From Hyphomicrobium sp. (GTDB lineage Bacteria; Pseudomonadota; Alphaproteobacteria; Rhizobiales; Hyphomicrobiaceae): a stretch of 40,505 nt of DNA. Positions within the stretch are counted from its first letter, which is position 1. Each line of letters begins with the position of its first letter. Made by a program: the position numbers and the translations under genes. Under the pieces are notes generated by a model, which did no database searches, was not told the DNA's origin, and saw only the letters and a program-made list of their open reading frames with translations. The stretch is taken from contig JANXVY010000082.1 of the NCBI GenBank assembly GCA_025351425.1, positions 1-40,505 of the forward strand. The letters run 5' to 3'. Below, one piece after another: positions 24,305 through 31,183 of this stretch.

Positions 24305-24463
24305 CGCGCGTTTTGACGGAAAACCGCTTCACACTTTTCCTAACGCGCTTCTTGTTTTGTCGCGCGTTTTGACGGAAAACCGCTTCACACTTTTCCTAAC
24401 GCGCTCGTCTTGCTGTGTCGCGCGTTTTGACGGAAAACCGCTTCACACTTTTCCTAACGCGCT
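24305..24463. repeat. Three tandem copies of a 45-bp palindromic repeat
   Basis: Identical 45-bp units lie at 24305-24349, 24361-24405 and 24419-24463, separated by 11 and 13 bp of related sequence (tcttgttttgt, cgtcttgctgtgt). On the minus strand each unit starts AGCGCGTTAGGAAAA, ends TTTTCCGTCAAAACGCGCG, and can fold through GGAAAA/TTTTCC and AGCGCGTT/AACGCGC. The core (aaaagtgtgaagcggttttcc) resembles short palindromic elements scattered in Rhizobiales genomes. It fills the gap between convergent queF and pelG. Confidence 0.9.
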
Positions 24464-24487
24464 CTGGCTGCGGGTCGTTGCCTTGCA

Positions 24488-25915
24488 TCAATCCAGCCAG
24501 CCGCGCTCGGCGTAGGCGGAGCTGGGCTTTATCGACGGGTTGTTGCCGATGAACGTCAGGAAGTTCAGGTTCTGAAACGTCGCCGTCGCCATGATGTAGG
24601 CGAGCAGGCTCGAGATGAAGCACGCCGCGAAGTAGCCGACCCCGTAGTAGTCCTGGCCGAGATAGACCGTCACGATCGAGAGCGTGAGGTTGAGCAGGAA
24701 GAACAGCGTCTGCAGGCCGAGGTAGAGCCAGCGCCGGTCGAAAAAGAGCAGGAACGAGGTCGCTGCGATAAAGATGAAGTGGAACACGGCTGCGAGCGCA
24801 CCAAAGCGCAGGATCGCGATCTGGCGGAACTGCAGGTTCAACGCCTCCACCAGCAGCGGGGCCGTCATGATCAGCACCGCGCAGATGCCCACCTGGGCGA
24901 TCGCGATCAACACCAGCGTATCGAGCGTGTGGGCGGATAAGCGCCTGCGGGCGTCCTCGATCTGGCCAATCGTGCCGTGGGATTTGATCGCGCCGTAGTA
25001 GCGTTGGTAGCGCTCGAAAAAGTCAGTTTCCAGTTTGGCGACGAAGGACGCCAAAGAGGGAATGATCACCAGCGATGCGATGAACATGGCGCTGTCGTAG
25101 AGCGGTGCGTGGACGAACCCGCCCTGCACGCTTTCGCCGACCGGCGAAAACCAGAACACCCACTTGTCGATCCAGACGGCAGCCGTTCCAGCGAGAGCGC
25201 CCCAGGCGAGCGACCGGTACGTGCTAAAGCCTCCCAACAGCTGCCTCAGCCCGCCGCGAAGGCCGGTCACCGGATGGGGGAAGGTCGCCAGCACCCGCAG
25301 CGTCAGCCCGAGAAACGTCACCATCAGCCCGGAGGCAAACCCGTAGACCATGCCGAAGGCTTCGAAGCCTGCGGACGCTGCACTGAGGGACGCCAGTACT
25401 GCGACTGCGAGGCCGGCGAGGAAGGACGCTGTCACCGCGCCGTAGTCGCGCACGGCGCCGCAAAACCCGAGCGCGACCCAGATCAAAGCCACCGTCAGCG
25501 TGCTGCACGCAAAGGCCAGCGCCAGCGCCAGGGGCACGCGGAAATAGAGGCTCAGCGCCACCACTCCGACGCTCACCGAAACAGCGGACATGGCGAAGGC
25601 TGCAAACAGCAGCGGGCGGACGCGTTCGGGTTGCCTTGCCCACAAGGCGTCGGCGACGAGGCGGGTTGCGACCATCGTAACCGGCGCTGTCAGCACCAGC
25701 GAGGTTGCGAACGCATAGATGATCACGGCGCGGAAATTGGCCAGCGCGTCCAGGCCCACGTAGCGCTCGACTGTCACCGAAATGACGGCGAGCGAGGCGA
25801 TGGTGAACAGCCAGGGCCCAGCGGCGATCACCGCGGCATGGCCGCCTGCCGCCAGCACGGACGACAGGCTTTCCTGACGCGCCAATTTCTGCAACTCGAA
25901 GCCGATGCCTGCCAT
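24488..25915 (-). CDS. pelG: PelG-like polysaccharide flippase/transport protein
   Basis: 475 residues, close to Pseudomonas PelG (about 456). It has the conserved PelG start AGIGFELQKLARQESLSSVLAAGGHAAVIAAGPWLFT and about 12 TM helices spread over the whole length, as in MATE/Wzx-type exporters. In the middle lies WIDKWVFWFSPVGESVQGGFVHAPLYDSAMFIA, a typical PelG segment in the cytoplasmic half. PelG is proposed to carry the growing Pel chain across the inner membrane in a complex with PelD, PelE and PelF. The gene begins 5 nt after pelF and is the last of the minus-strand pel cluster. Palindromic repeats follow. Confidence 0.93.
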   Translation of the reverse strand: MAGIGFELQKLARQESLSSVLAAGGHAAVIAAGPWLFTIASLAVISVTVERYVGLDALANFRAVIIYAFATSLVLTAPVTMVATRLVADALWARQPERVRPLLFAAFAMSAVSVSVGVVALSLYFRVPLALALAFACSTLTVALIWVALGFCGAVRDYGAVTASFLAGLAVAVLASLSAASAGFEAFGMVYGFASGLMVTFLGLTLRVLATFPHPVTGLRGGLRQLLGGFSTYRSLAWGALAGTAAVWIDKWVFWFSPVGESVQGGFVHAPLYDSAMFIASLVIIPSLASFVAKLETDFFERYQRYYGAIKSHGTIGQIEDARRRLSAHTLDTLVLIAIAQVGICAVLIMTAPLLVEALNLQFRQIAILRFGALAAVFHFIFIAATSFLLFFDRRWLYLGLQTLFFLLNLTLSIVTVYLGQDYYGVGYFAACFISSLLAYIMATATFQNLNFLTFIGNNPSIKPSSAYAERGWLD

Positions 25916-25919
25916 GGTC

Positions 25920-27491
25920 TTAGATCCTTGCGGCGGTCAGAGTTGCCGGCGCTACGCGCTCTTGAGGGCCGGGCTCCGCCCACAGCCCGTCGCGCAGGTG
26001 GCGGTCATAGAGCTGGCGGTAAGCGTCCGCTGCCTGCTCGGAGGTATACGTCGCCTGAACGCGCGCGCGCAGCGTCGCCCCATAGGTTTTGCGCATACCC
26101 GGGTCGCGCAGCAGCGTTTCGACGGCGTCGGCGATCGCGACATCGTCCACGACGTCCGTCACGATCCCGCCGGGACCCAGCGCCGGCACTTCATCGGCAC
26201 GGCCTTCGAGGATCTCCCGGCACGAGCCGACGTTGGTTGCGACGAACGGAATGCCGGAGGCGCCGGCTTCGAGCACCACCAGCGGCTGGCTCTCCGACAG
26301 CGAGGTCAGCACGACGACATGGACCCTCGACAGGTACTGGACAATGTCGACGGCGCCTGTGAATTCGACCACCGCTTCGAGGTGCAGATCGCACACCAGA
26401 TCGCGGCATTCCTGTGCGTAGGCCTCATCCTCGTCAGTCGGGCCTATGACATAGGCCTTGATCGCGGGGAACCGGGCCGCCAGATGCTTTGCTGCGCGGA
26501 TGTAGGTCTTCACATCCTTGATGGGCACGACACGGCCGATGAGGGCGATCGTCGGCGTCGCGCCGTCGGGTGCTGGCGCAATGGCTGCGAAGCGCTTGAG
26601 GTCGATGCCGTTGGCGATCACGCGAAGGCGGGCTGGATCGGCGCCGAGCACTTTCTGCACCCGCTGGTTGTCGCCATACAGCGTGATGACTTCGGTCGCC
26701 GTTTGATAACAGGTGCGGGCGTAGGCTTCGAAGGCGCGCACCCACATGTCGCGAAGATCGAAGCGGGGGTCATCGAGGGCATGGCCCTTGTCGACGGTGT
26801 CGGCGACCCATTCGGCCATCAGCAATTCGATGCGCCGTTCGTTGGTGTAGATGCCGTGCTCGGTCAGCAGGGCGGGGCGGCCGGTTTCGAGCGCCGCGCG
26901 GGCCGCGAGCACGCCTGCATACCCAGTCGAGATCGTGTGATAGACGCGCGCGGGCGGCAGCGGGCATTCCAGCGTTGCAAACAGCCCGCCAAGCAGCGCG
27001 CGCCAGCCCCAGAAGTAATGGAGGAACGAGGCGAATGGCATTTCGATTCCGTACATGCGCTCGACCAACTGCCAGGCGACCGGCGAGTTAAACATCACCG
27101 GCAAACTTATGGTGCCGCGCAGGGTCGCGAGCTTACCCGTCACATCGGCCAGTGCGCCGGCGCCGCCCACCGTCGTTAACTGGCTCAACGCTTCGGCCAG
27201 CGCATCTATGCCGGGGGGAACGCGCATCCGCTTCACCGGGCGCGCGCCGAAATCCTGCAGGTAGACGTTCTGGAACCCCACCACGTTCGGCGGGCGCTGA
27301 TAACGCGGTTTTTGCGCCGCCGGGCGCGGGAGCAGCGCCACCACGCAAAACGTAGTGCCTGGCTGGGAACGGATCAGCCAGTCGATCCAGCTCGAAACGC
27401 CGCCCGGCACGTACGGGTAGGCACCTTCGACGATGATGCAGATGTCGGCGGGCGTGGCTGAGGTTTGCTCGGGCCAGTCCATATCAGACAT
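25920..27491 (-). CDS. pelF: PelF-like family 4 glycosyltransferase
   Basis: 523 residues from ATG 27491, supported by GGAGGA 8 nt upstream. An in-frame ATG at 27482 is less likely. PelF is the cytosolic transferase that polymerises the Pel chain from a UDP-sugar. The N-terminal half has the PelF signature ICIIVEGAYPYVPGGVSSWIDWLI (about 17-40), STGYAGVLAARAALETGRPALLTEHGIYTNERR, and the GT4 C-terminal domain follows with VIANGID, ALIGRVVPIKDVKTYIRAAK, and the EX7E motif in ESQPLVVLEAGASGIPFVATNVGSCREILEG. It overlaps the pelE stop by 8 bp and is followed by pelG after 5 nt, so translation is coupled. All synthesis residues look intact. Confidence 0.95.
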   Translation of the reverse strand: MSDMDWPEQTSATPADICIIVEGAYPYVPGGVSSWIDWLIRSQPGTTFCVVALLPRPAAQKPRYQRPPNVVGFQNVYLQDFGARPVKRMRVPPGIDALAEALSQLTTVGGAGALADVTGKLATLRGTISLPVMFNSPVAWQLVERMYGIEMPFASFLHYFWGWRALLGGLFATLECPLPPARVYHTISTGYAGVLAARAALETGRPALLTEHGIYTNERRIELLMAEWVADTVDKGHALDDPRFDLRDMWVRAFEAYARTCYQTATEVITLYGDNQRVQKVLGADPARLRVIANGIDLKRFAAIAPAPDGATPTIALIGRVVPIKDVKTYIRAAKHLAARFPAIKAYVIGPTDEDEAYAQECRDLVCDLHLEAVVEFTGAVDIVQYLSRVHVVVLTSLSESQPLVVLEAGASGIPFVATNVGSCREILEGRADEVPALGPGGIVTDVVDDVAIADAVETLLRDPGMRKTYGATLRARVQATYTSEQAADAYRQLYDRHLRDGLWAEPGPQERVAPATLTAARI

Positions 27492-28434
27492 TGGACGGCT
27501 CCTCCTCATTGCGGGCTGTGCGCGTGGCCTGGAGCCGCAACGCGCGGAACTCCCGGTAGCGTCCCTGACGCAACAACGCGTTCTCGATCAGCTCCTGCGC
27601 GGCCTGGCTCAGGGGCGGCGAGGCGCCTGTTGCGCGTGAAACTGCGGCGGGCACATCGCCCTCCAACAGGCTTGAGATCGCCTGTTCGGCCCGCTGCTGG
27701 TCGTCTTCTTCCAGCATCCCGGCGCCCGCCATAGCCTGGAGCTGGGATGTCAACTCGGCCGCCTGGACCGGCGTCAGCCCGGGAACGGACGTCTCAGCCA
27801 ACGTCTCGCGAAGCGCCGTCTTCAATTCCGCGCGCACCTTCACCGCGACGGCTGCCGCCTGGACCCGGATCACGGGTTCGGGGCTGACAAGCGCCAAGCG
27901 GAGCGCCGCTGCGTAACTTGGTGCGAACCGGCGCGCGATCAGACCCAACGCGGTCTGGCGATCCTCCAACGTGCCGTCCGCCATCACGCGTTCGAACACG
28001 GGCGGTGGAACCATCGTCGTTTGTACGCCGCGGCCCATCGCGACCGCGTTGCACAGGCTCGTCACCGGGTCGACGTCGCCCGCAAGCGCGATCCGCTCAT
28101 ACCAGTGGGCGAGCAGTTCGACGTTGGGGCGTTCGCGCGCATGCAACCAGACCGCCACAATGCCCATAACGGCGCCGACGGGACCTGCGATAGCGGCTGC
28201 GACCAGCGAAAGACCGTAGGGGCTGAGATCGGTCTTTGCCGTTCGGACGCGGGCAAGGTAGAGGGCCGCGAGCGCAATGAGTGCAAGGTGGGCGCACAGC
28301 CAGCCTGCAAGGTGCAACATGTTGGCGCGAACGGCGGCCGCGAGGGCGAGTTCTGCAAGCAGGAGCGCAACCGAAAAGGGTAACGGGCCCGTCAGCATCG
28401 AAGAAGCGGCGGGCGACTGGCCGGAAGACGTCAT
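27484..28434 (-). CDS. pelE: PelE-like membrane protein
   Basis: 316 residues from ATG 28434 (Pseudomonas PelE about 329). The ATG is preferred over an earlier alternative because it overlaps the pelD stop region and the extra N-terminal residues look like antisense pelD coding. Hydrophobic segments are at about 18-40, 42-62 and 76-98. The remaining two thirds are helical and cytoplasmic, with TPR-like pairs (DPVTSLCNAVAMGRG, EDRQTALGLIARRFAPSYAAALRLALVS, LIENALLRQGRYREFRAL). PelE links PelD to the glycosyltransferase PelF in the inner-membrane complex. The identification rests mainly on position between pelD and pelF and on this architecture, since PelE is poorly conserved. Confidence 0.82.
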   Translation of the reverse strand: MTSSGQSPAASSMLTGPLPFSVALLLAELALAAAVRANMLHLAGWLCAHLALIALAALYLARVRTAKTDLSPYGLSLVAAAIAGPVGAVMGIVAVWLHARERPNVELLAHWYERIALAGDVDPVTSLCNAVAMGRGVQTTMVPPPVFERVMADGTLEDRQTALGLIARRFAPSYAAALRLALVSPEPVIRVQAAAVAVKVRAELKTALRETLAETSVPGLTPVQAAELTSQLQAMAGAGMLEEDDQQRAEQAISSLLEGDVPAAVSRATGASPPLSQAAQELIENALLRQGRYREFRALRLQATRTARNEEEPSNV

Positions 28435-28435
28435 C

Positions 28436-29587
28436 TCAACGGCCAGCCTTGGGGCCGGCCTTGGGCCGCGCGAATTCGGTGCCGGCAGTCTCTGAGGCCG
28501 CACGAAGGAGGCGCTGCGGAGGACGCAGCAGCAGCGGGGTTGCAGCGCTATCGCCGGGTTCGTTGCCACTCCGCCGCAGCGAGACTAAGCCGCCTTGTTC
28601 CTGGAGTGCCGGCTCGACGGCCGCGGCCAGCACGTCAAGTTTCAGCACAAGCCCGGGAACGACAACCTGCGCGTCGCCAAGTTCCAGCTTGATCATGCCC
28701 AGCACACGGCCGGTCCGGGGGTCGATGACGGGAACCGCGGCCAGGCCATGGCCAGCAAGGACCGTTTCGTCGGCCTCGTTCAGGATACTGAACCGCGATT
28801 TTGCGCCGACAACGCCCATGTGGAGGGGATGGTCGGATGGAATCCGGACCGCCCAAGGCGCCGCATCTGGCCAGCCGGCCGCGACGGTCTTCACGAGGGC
28901 CGAGCCCTGGCGCAGATAGAGCGAGACGGCAGCACCTGGAAATGCGGTTTCCAGGCAGCGCGCGATGGCGTCGGGCCGGGCGCCCTCGGGGTTGCTCAAT
29001 TCCGCCAGCGAGGCCAGCAGGCCCGAGGCGGACTTCCACGGACGCGAGGCAATGTCGCGTTCGAGGGCGTCGCAGCGGCTGCGCAGGCGGGTTGCGTAGT
29101 CGGCAAGCGTATCGCGCTGGCCTTCAAGTTCCTTGAGGCTGCGGATCAGCTCACGCTTGGCGGAGATCTGGACCATGCGAAATTGGCCCAGCAGCACGGC
29201 CGCGGCGATCCACAGAATCGGCTGACCGAGAATCCGCAGCCGGTACGTGAATTCGTTTTCACCGACACCTTGTTCGGGCAGCGTCACCAGAGAAAAATAC
29301 ACAGCGATGGCCACGATGACCGCAAGCGTGCCGCTGGCGGTCCCGTATTGCAGGCTCAACAGGAGCACGGGAACCCAATACGGGCTTGGCTGCAGGTTGT
29401 TGATGTCGAGGGCGGGCCAGATCCAATCGATCGCCAGCAGGATCATGACGATGGCCGCCAGTTCGACTACGGCCGTCAAGGGGGGCAGGATTTGCAGTCC
29501 GTAGTAGCCGGCTTGCGGCTCCGACGGCGCAGGGGTGTCCGGGCCGCCGCCGTCAGGTGCCGTCAATTTCTTCGCAGCATCCTGCAA
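28436..29587 (-). CDS. pelD: PelD-like protein lacking the GGDEF (c-di-GMP receptor) domain
   Basis: 383 residues. Hydrophobic helices lie at about 35-57, 71-101 (two) and 119-135, then a coiled coil at about 141-182 (KRELIRSLKELEGQRDTLAD), then a GAF domain (about 186-329: GLLASLAELSNPEG, AVSLYLRQGSALVKT, GVVGAKSRFSILNEADETVLAGHGLAAVPV). The C-terminus is a Pro/Arg-rich tail of 50 residues (QRLLRAASETAG, FARPKAGPK) ending directly before pelE. Pseudomonas PelD (about 455 residues) continues with a degenerate GGDEF domain whose RxxD site binds c-di-GMP; none is present here. The first in-frame start is TTG 29587, with no ATG upstream before a stop, so the start is uncertain. It shares the cluster with pelE, F and G. 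Confidence 0.85.
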   Translation of the reverse strand: MQDAAKKLTAPDGGGPDTPAPSEPQAGYYGLQILPPLTAVVELAAIVMILLAIDWIWPALDINNLQPSPYWVPVLLLSLQYGTASGTLAVIVAIAVYFSLVTLPEQGVGENEFTYRLRILGQPILWIAAAVLLGQFRMVQISAKRELIRSLKELEGQRDTLADYATRLRSRCDALERDIASRPWKSASGLLASLAELSNPEGARPDAIARCLETAFPGAAVSLYLRQGSALVKTVAAGWPDAAPWAVRIPSDHPLHMGVVGAKSRFSILNEADETVLAGHGLAAVPVIDPRTGRVLGMIKLELGDAQVVVPGLVLKLDVLAAAVEPALQEQGGLVSLRRSGNEPGDSAATPLLLRPPQRLLRAASETAGTEFARPKAGPKAGR

Positions 29588-29722
29588 GGCGGGGTTCCCA
29601 GGGTGAGGTCAGTGTATGATCGACGCGAAAGGAACGTTAGACCTATCAGAGGAGCGCGCCGCTGCGCAACGCGTCCCGGCGTTTTGCAGCCTGTTGTGTC
29701 GCGATCGCCGCAATTGCGTTTA
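29588..29722 (-). other. Gap between the pelB-like and pelD genes, no pelC
   Basis: This 135-bp stretch separates genes that are otherwise overlapping or adjacent in the cluster. It has no room for a PelC lipoprotein (about 170 residues) and no lipobox sequence. Minus-strand CATACACT near 29612 could be part of a promoter for pelDEFG, but no convincing -35 is visible. Confidence 0.4.
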
Positions 29723-31183
29723 TCACGGCTGGGGCTTCAGGTCGAAGAAGTTGAAGCCTGGCGGTTGTTGCTTTGGCTTGGCCCCAGGGAAGCCGCGCCG
29801 ATACGCCTTCGCCCGGCGAGCGCGCTTCAGGGCAGCCAAGTCCTTCGGGGTGCGGCCGTTGCGCAAGGCGGCGCCGTACGCTGGCGCCGCCGTCAGCACG
29901 ACGGGCTTGTTTTCGTCGCGCAGGCGCTTCCAGAGCGCTGTGCGCCAGCCGTCCAGGTTGGAAATCTTCACGGTCGCGCCCGTGCGCCCGTTGCGCGCGC
30001 CTTGACGGGCATCGCCTGGATCGATAACCGCGCCACCGCCTGCCTGCTGTTTCAGCAGCACGCGCAATGCATCAGCGTCGCCCCGACGGCCAGCCTGATC
30101 GAGGCCGCGCGCCAGTTCCGCAATCGATTCTGGCGTCAGCTTCGAATAGCCGAGCTTCTGGGCGCCAGCGAGGGCGAGGTCGGGGGCGCCTGCACCCAAT
30201 GCCGCCGTGATGAAACGGGCGGCGACCGGGGTTTCCAGGGCGTTGGCTTTTTCGAGCCACCCGCGCAGGATCGCCTGCGCTGCGAGCGTCTGGTTCCGTT
30301 CGACCATCACCTCGCCGATCGAGAGGAACACGCTGTCGCCGGGCACCGAGGTTTCGCGCGCGAGTTCGATCGCCAGATCGTGGCGGTTGTCGGCCACGAG
30401 TGAACTCACCAGCGTCAAAGCAAACGCGTCGTCCTTGCTCGACTTCACCCAACGGGCTGCCCGCCGCTGGGCTTCGCCCGGCTGATCGTTTTCGATCAGA
30501 AGATGAAACAACTGCAGGCGTTCGCGATCCGATTTCAGGCGGCGCAAATCGTCGACCGAGCGCAGCAGAAGGGAGGCTTCCTTGATGTCGCCATCCGCTG
30601 CGAGGAGCGACGCCAGCCGGATCATGTCGTCGGGGCGGCGATAGCCCTTCTGGCGGCATTTGACGAGGGCTGCCTGCTCTTCGCCGAACGCTCCGCTGCG
30701 CCGCAGAAGGCCGATGACCTCGCGGCAGGCGTTTTCGCTGTAGCGCAGATCAATCTGGGTCAACAGCACGCGGATGTAGGCGGGTTCGGCCTGGGTCTGC
30801 TTGTAGAACAGGCCGAGCTGGCGTTGCAGGCTCAAGTCGCGCGGCCGTTGCTGCGCCAGAAGTTCCAGCATCTTCCGGGTTTTGGGTAGGTCGCCGGACT
30901 GCTCATACAGCCCTTCGAGCTGATACAGCGTGTGCTGGCGGGTATCGCCGGCGCGGAAGCGCTGCTCGAGAATCTGGCGCGCCTCGAAGGTCTTGCCGTC
31001 GCGCTCCAGCATGGCGATGCGCTCGCTGTCGCCGGGCAGCAACAAGACGGCGGCGACAATTGCCGATGCAAACAACAGCGCCATTACAAAGACATGCGCG
31101 CGGATCGGCGACGTGGACTGGATCCAGCGCTGGGCGCCGTCGATCCGCTCCAGCGGTGCGGCGAGGGCTGGCTGCCTACTCAT
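29723..31183 (-). CDS. pelB: PelB-like inner-membrane-anchored TPR protein without beta-barrel
   Basis: 486 residues. A short cytoplasmic start precedes one TM helix at about 30-50 (FVMALLFASAIVAAVLLL), and the rest is periplasmic tetratricopeptide-like helical repeats to about 370 (FEARQILEQRFRAGDTRQ, LYEQSGDLPKTRKMLELLAQ, LAAQAILRGWLEKANALETP). The last 110 residues are basic and end LKPQP, with no outer-membrane beta-barrel signature. Pseudomonas PelB (about 1193 residues) has TM, a long TPR scaffold and a C-terminal 16-strand porin. Only the first two parts are matched here, so the product is about 40 percent of normal size. It overlaps the pelA-like stop by 8 bp. The name is by architecture and position and the assignment is tentative. 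Confidence 0.65.
   Translation of the reverse strand: MSRQPALAAPLERIDGAQRWIQSTSPIRAHVFVMALLFASAIVAAVLLLPGDSERIAMLERDGKTFEARQILEQRFRAGDTRQHTLYQLEGLYEQSGDLPKTRKMLELLAQQRPRDLSLQRQLGLFYKQTQAEPAYIRVLLTQIDLRYSENACREVIGLLRRSGAFGEEQAALVKCRQKGYRRPDDMIRLASLLAADGDIKEASLLLRSVDDLRRLKSDRERLQLFHLLIENDQPGEAQRRAARWVKSSKDDAFALTLVSSLVADNRHDLAIELARETSVPGDSVFLSIGEVMVERNQTLAAQAILRGWLEKANALETPVAARFITAALGAGAPDLALAGAQKLGYSKLTPESIAELARGLDQAGRRGDADALRVLLKQQAGGGAVIDPGDARQGARNGRTGATVKISNLDGWRTALWKRLRDENKPVVLTAAPAYGAALRNGRTPKDLAALKRARRAKAYRRGFPGAKPKQQPPGFNFFDLKPQP

Noticed and set aside
24305-24463. Possible CRISPR array
   Set aside because: There are only three copies of 45 bp, the intervening 11-13 bp are related to each other rather than variable, and no cas genes are near.
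29588-29722. A remnant of pelC between pelB and pelD
   Set aside because: The gap is 135 bp, without a lipobox (L-x-x-C) or an open frame resembling PelC.
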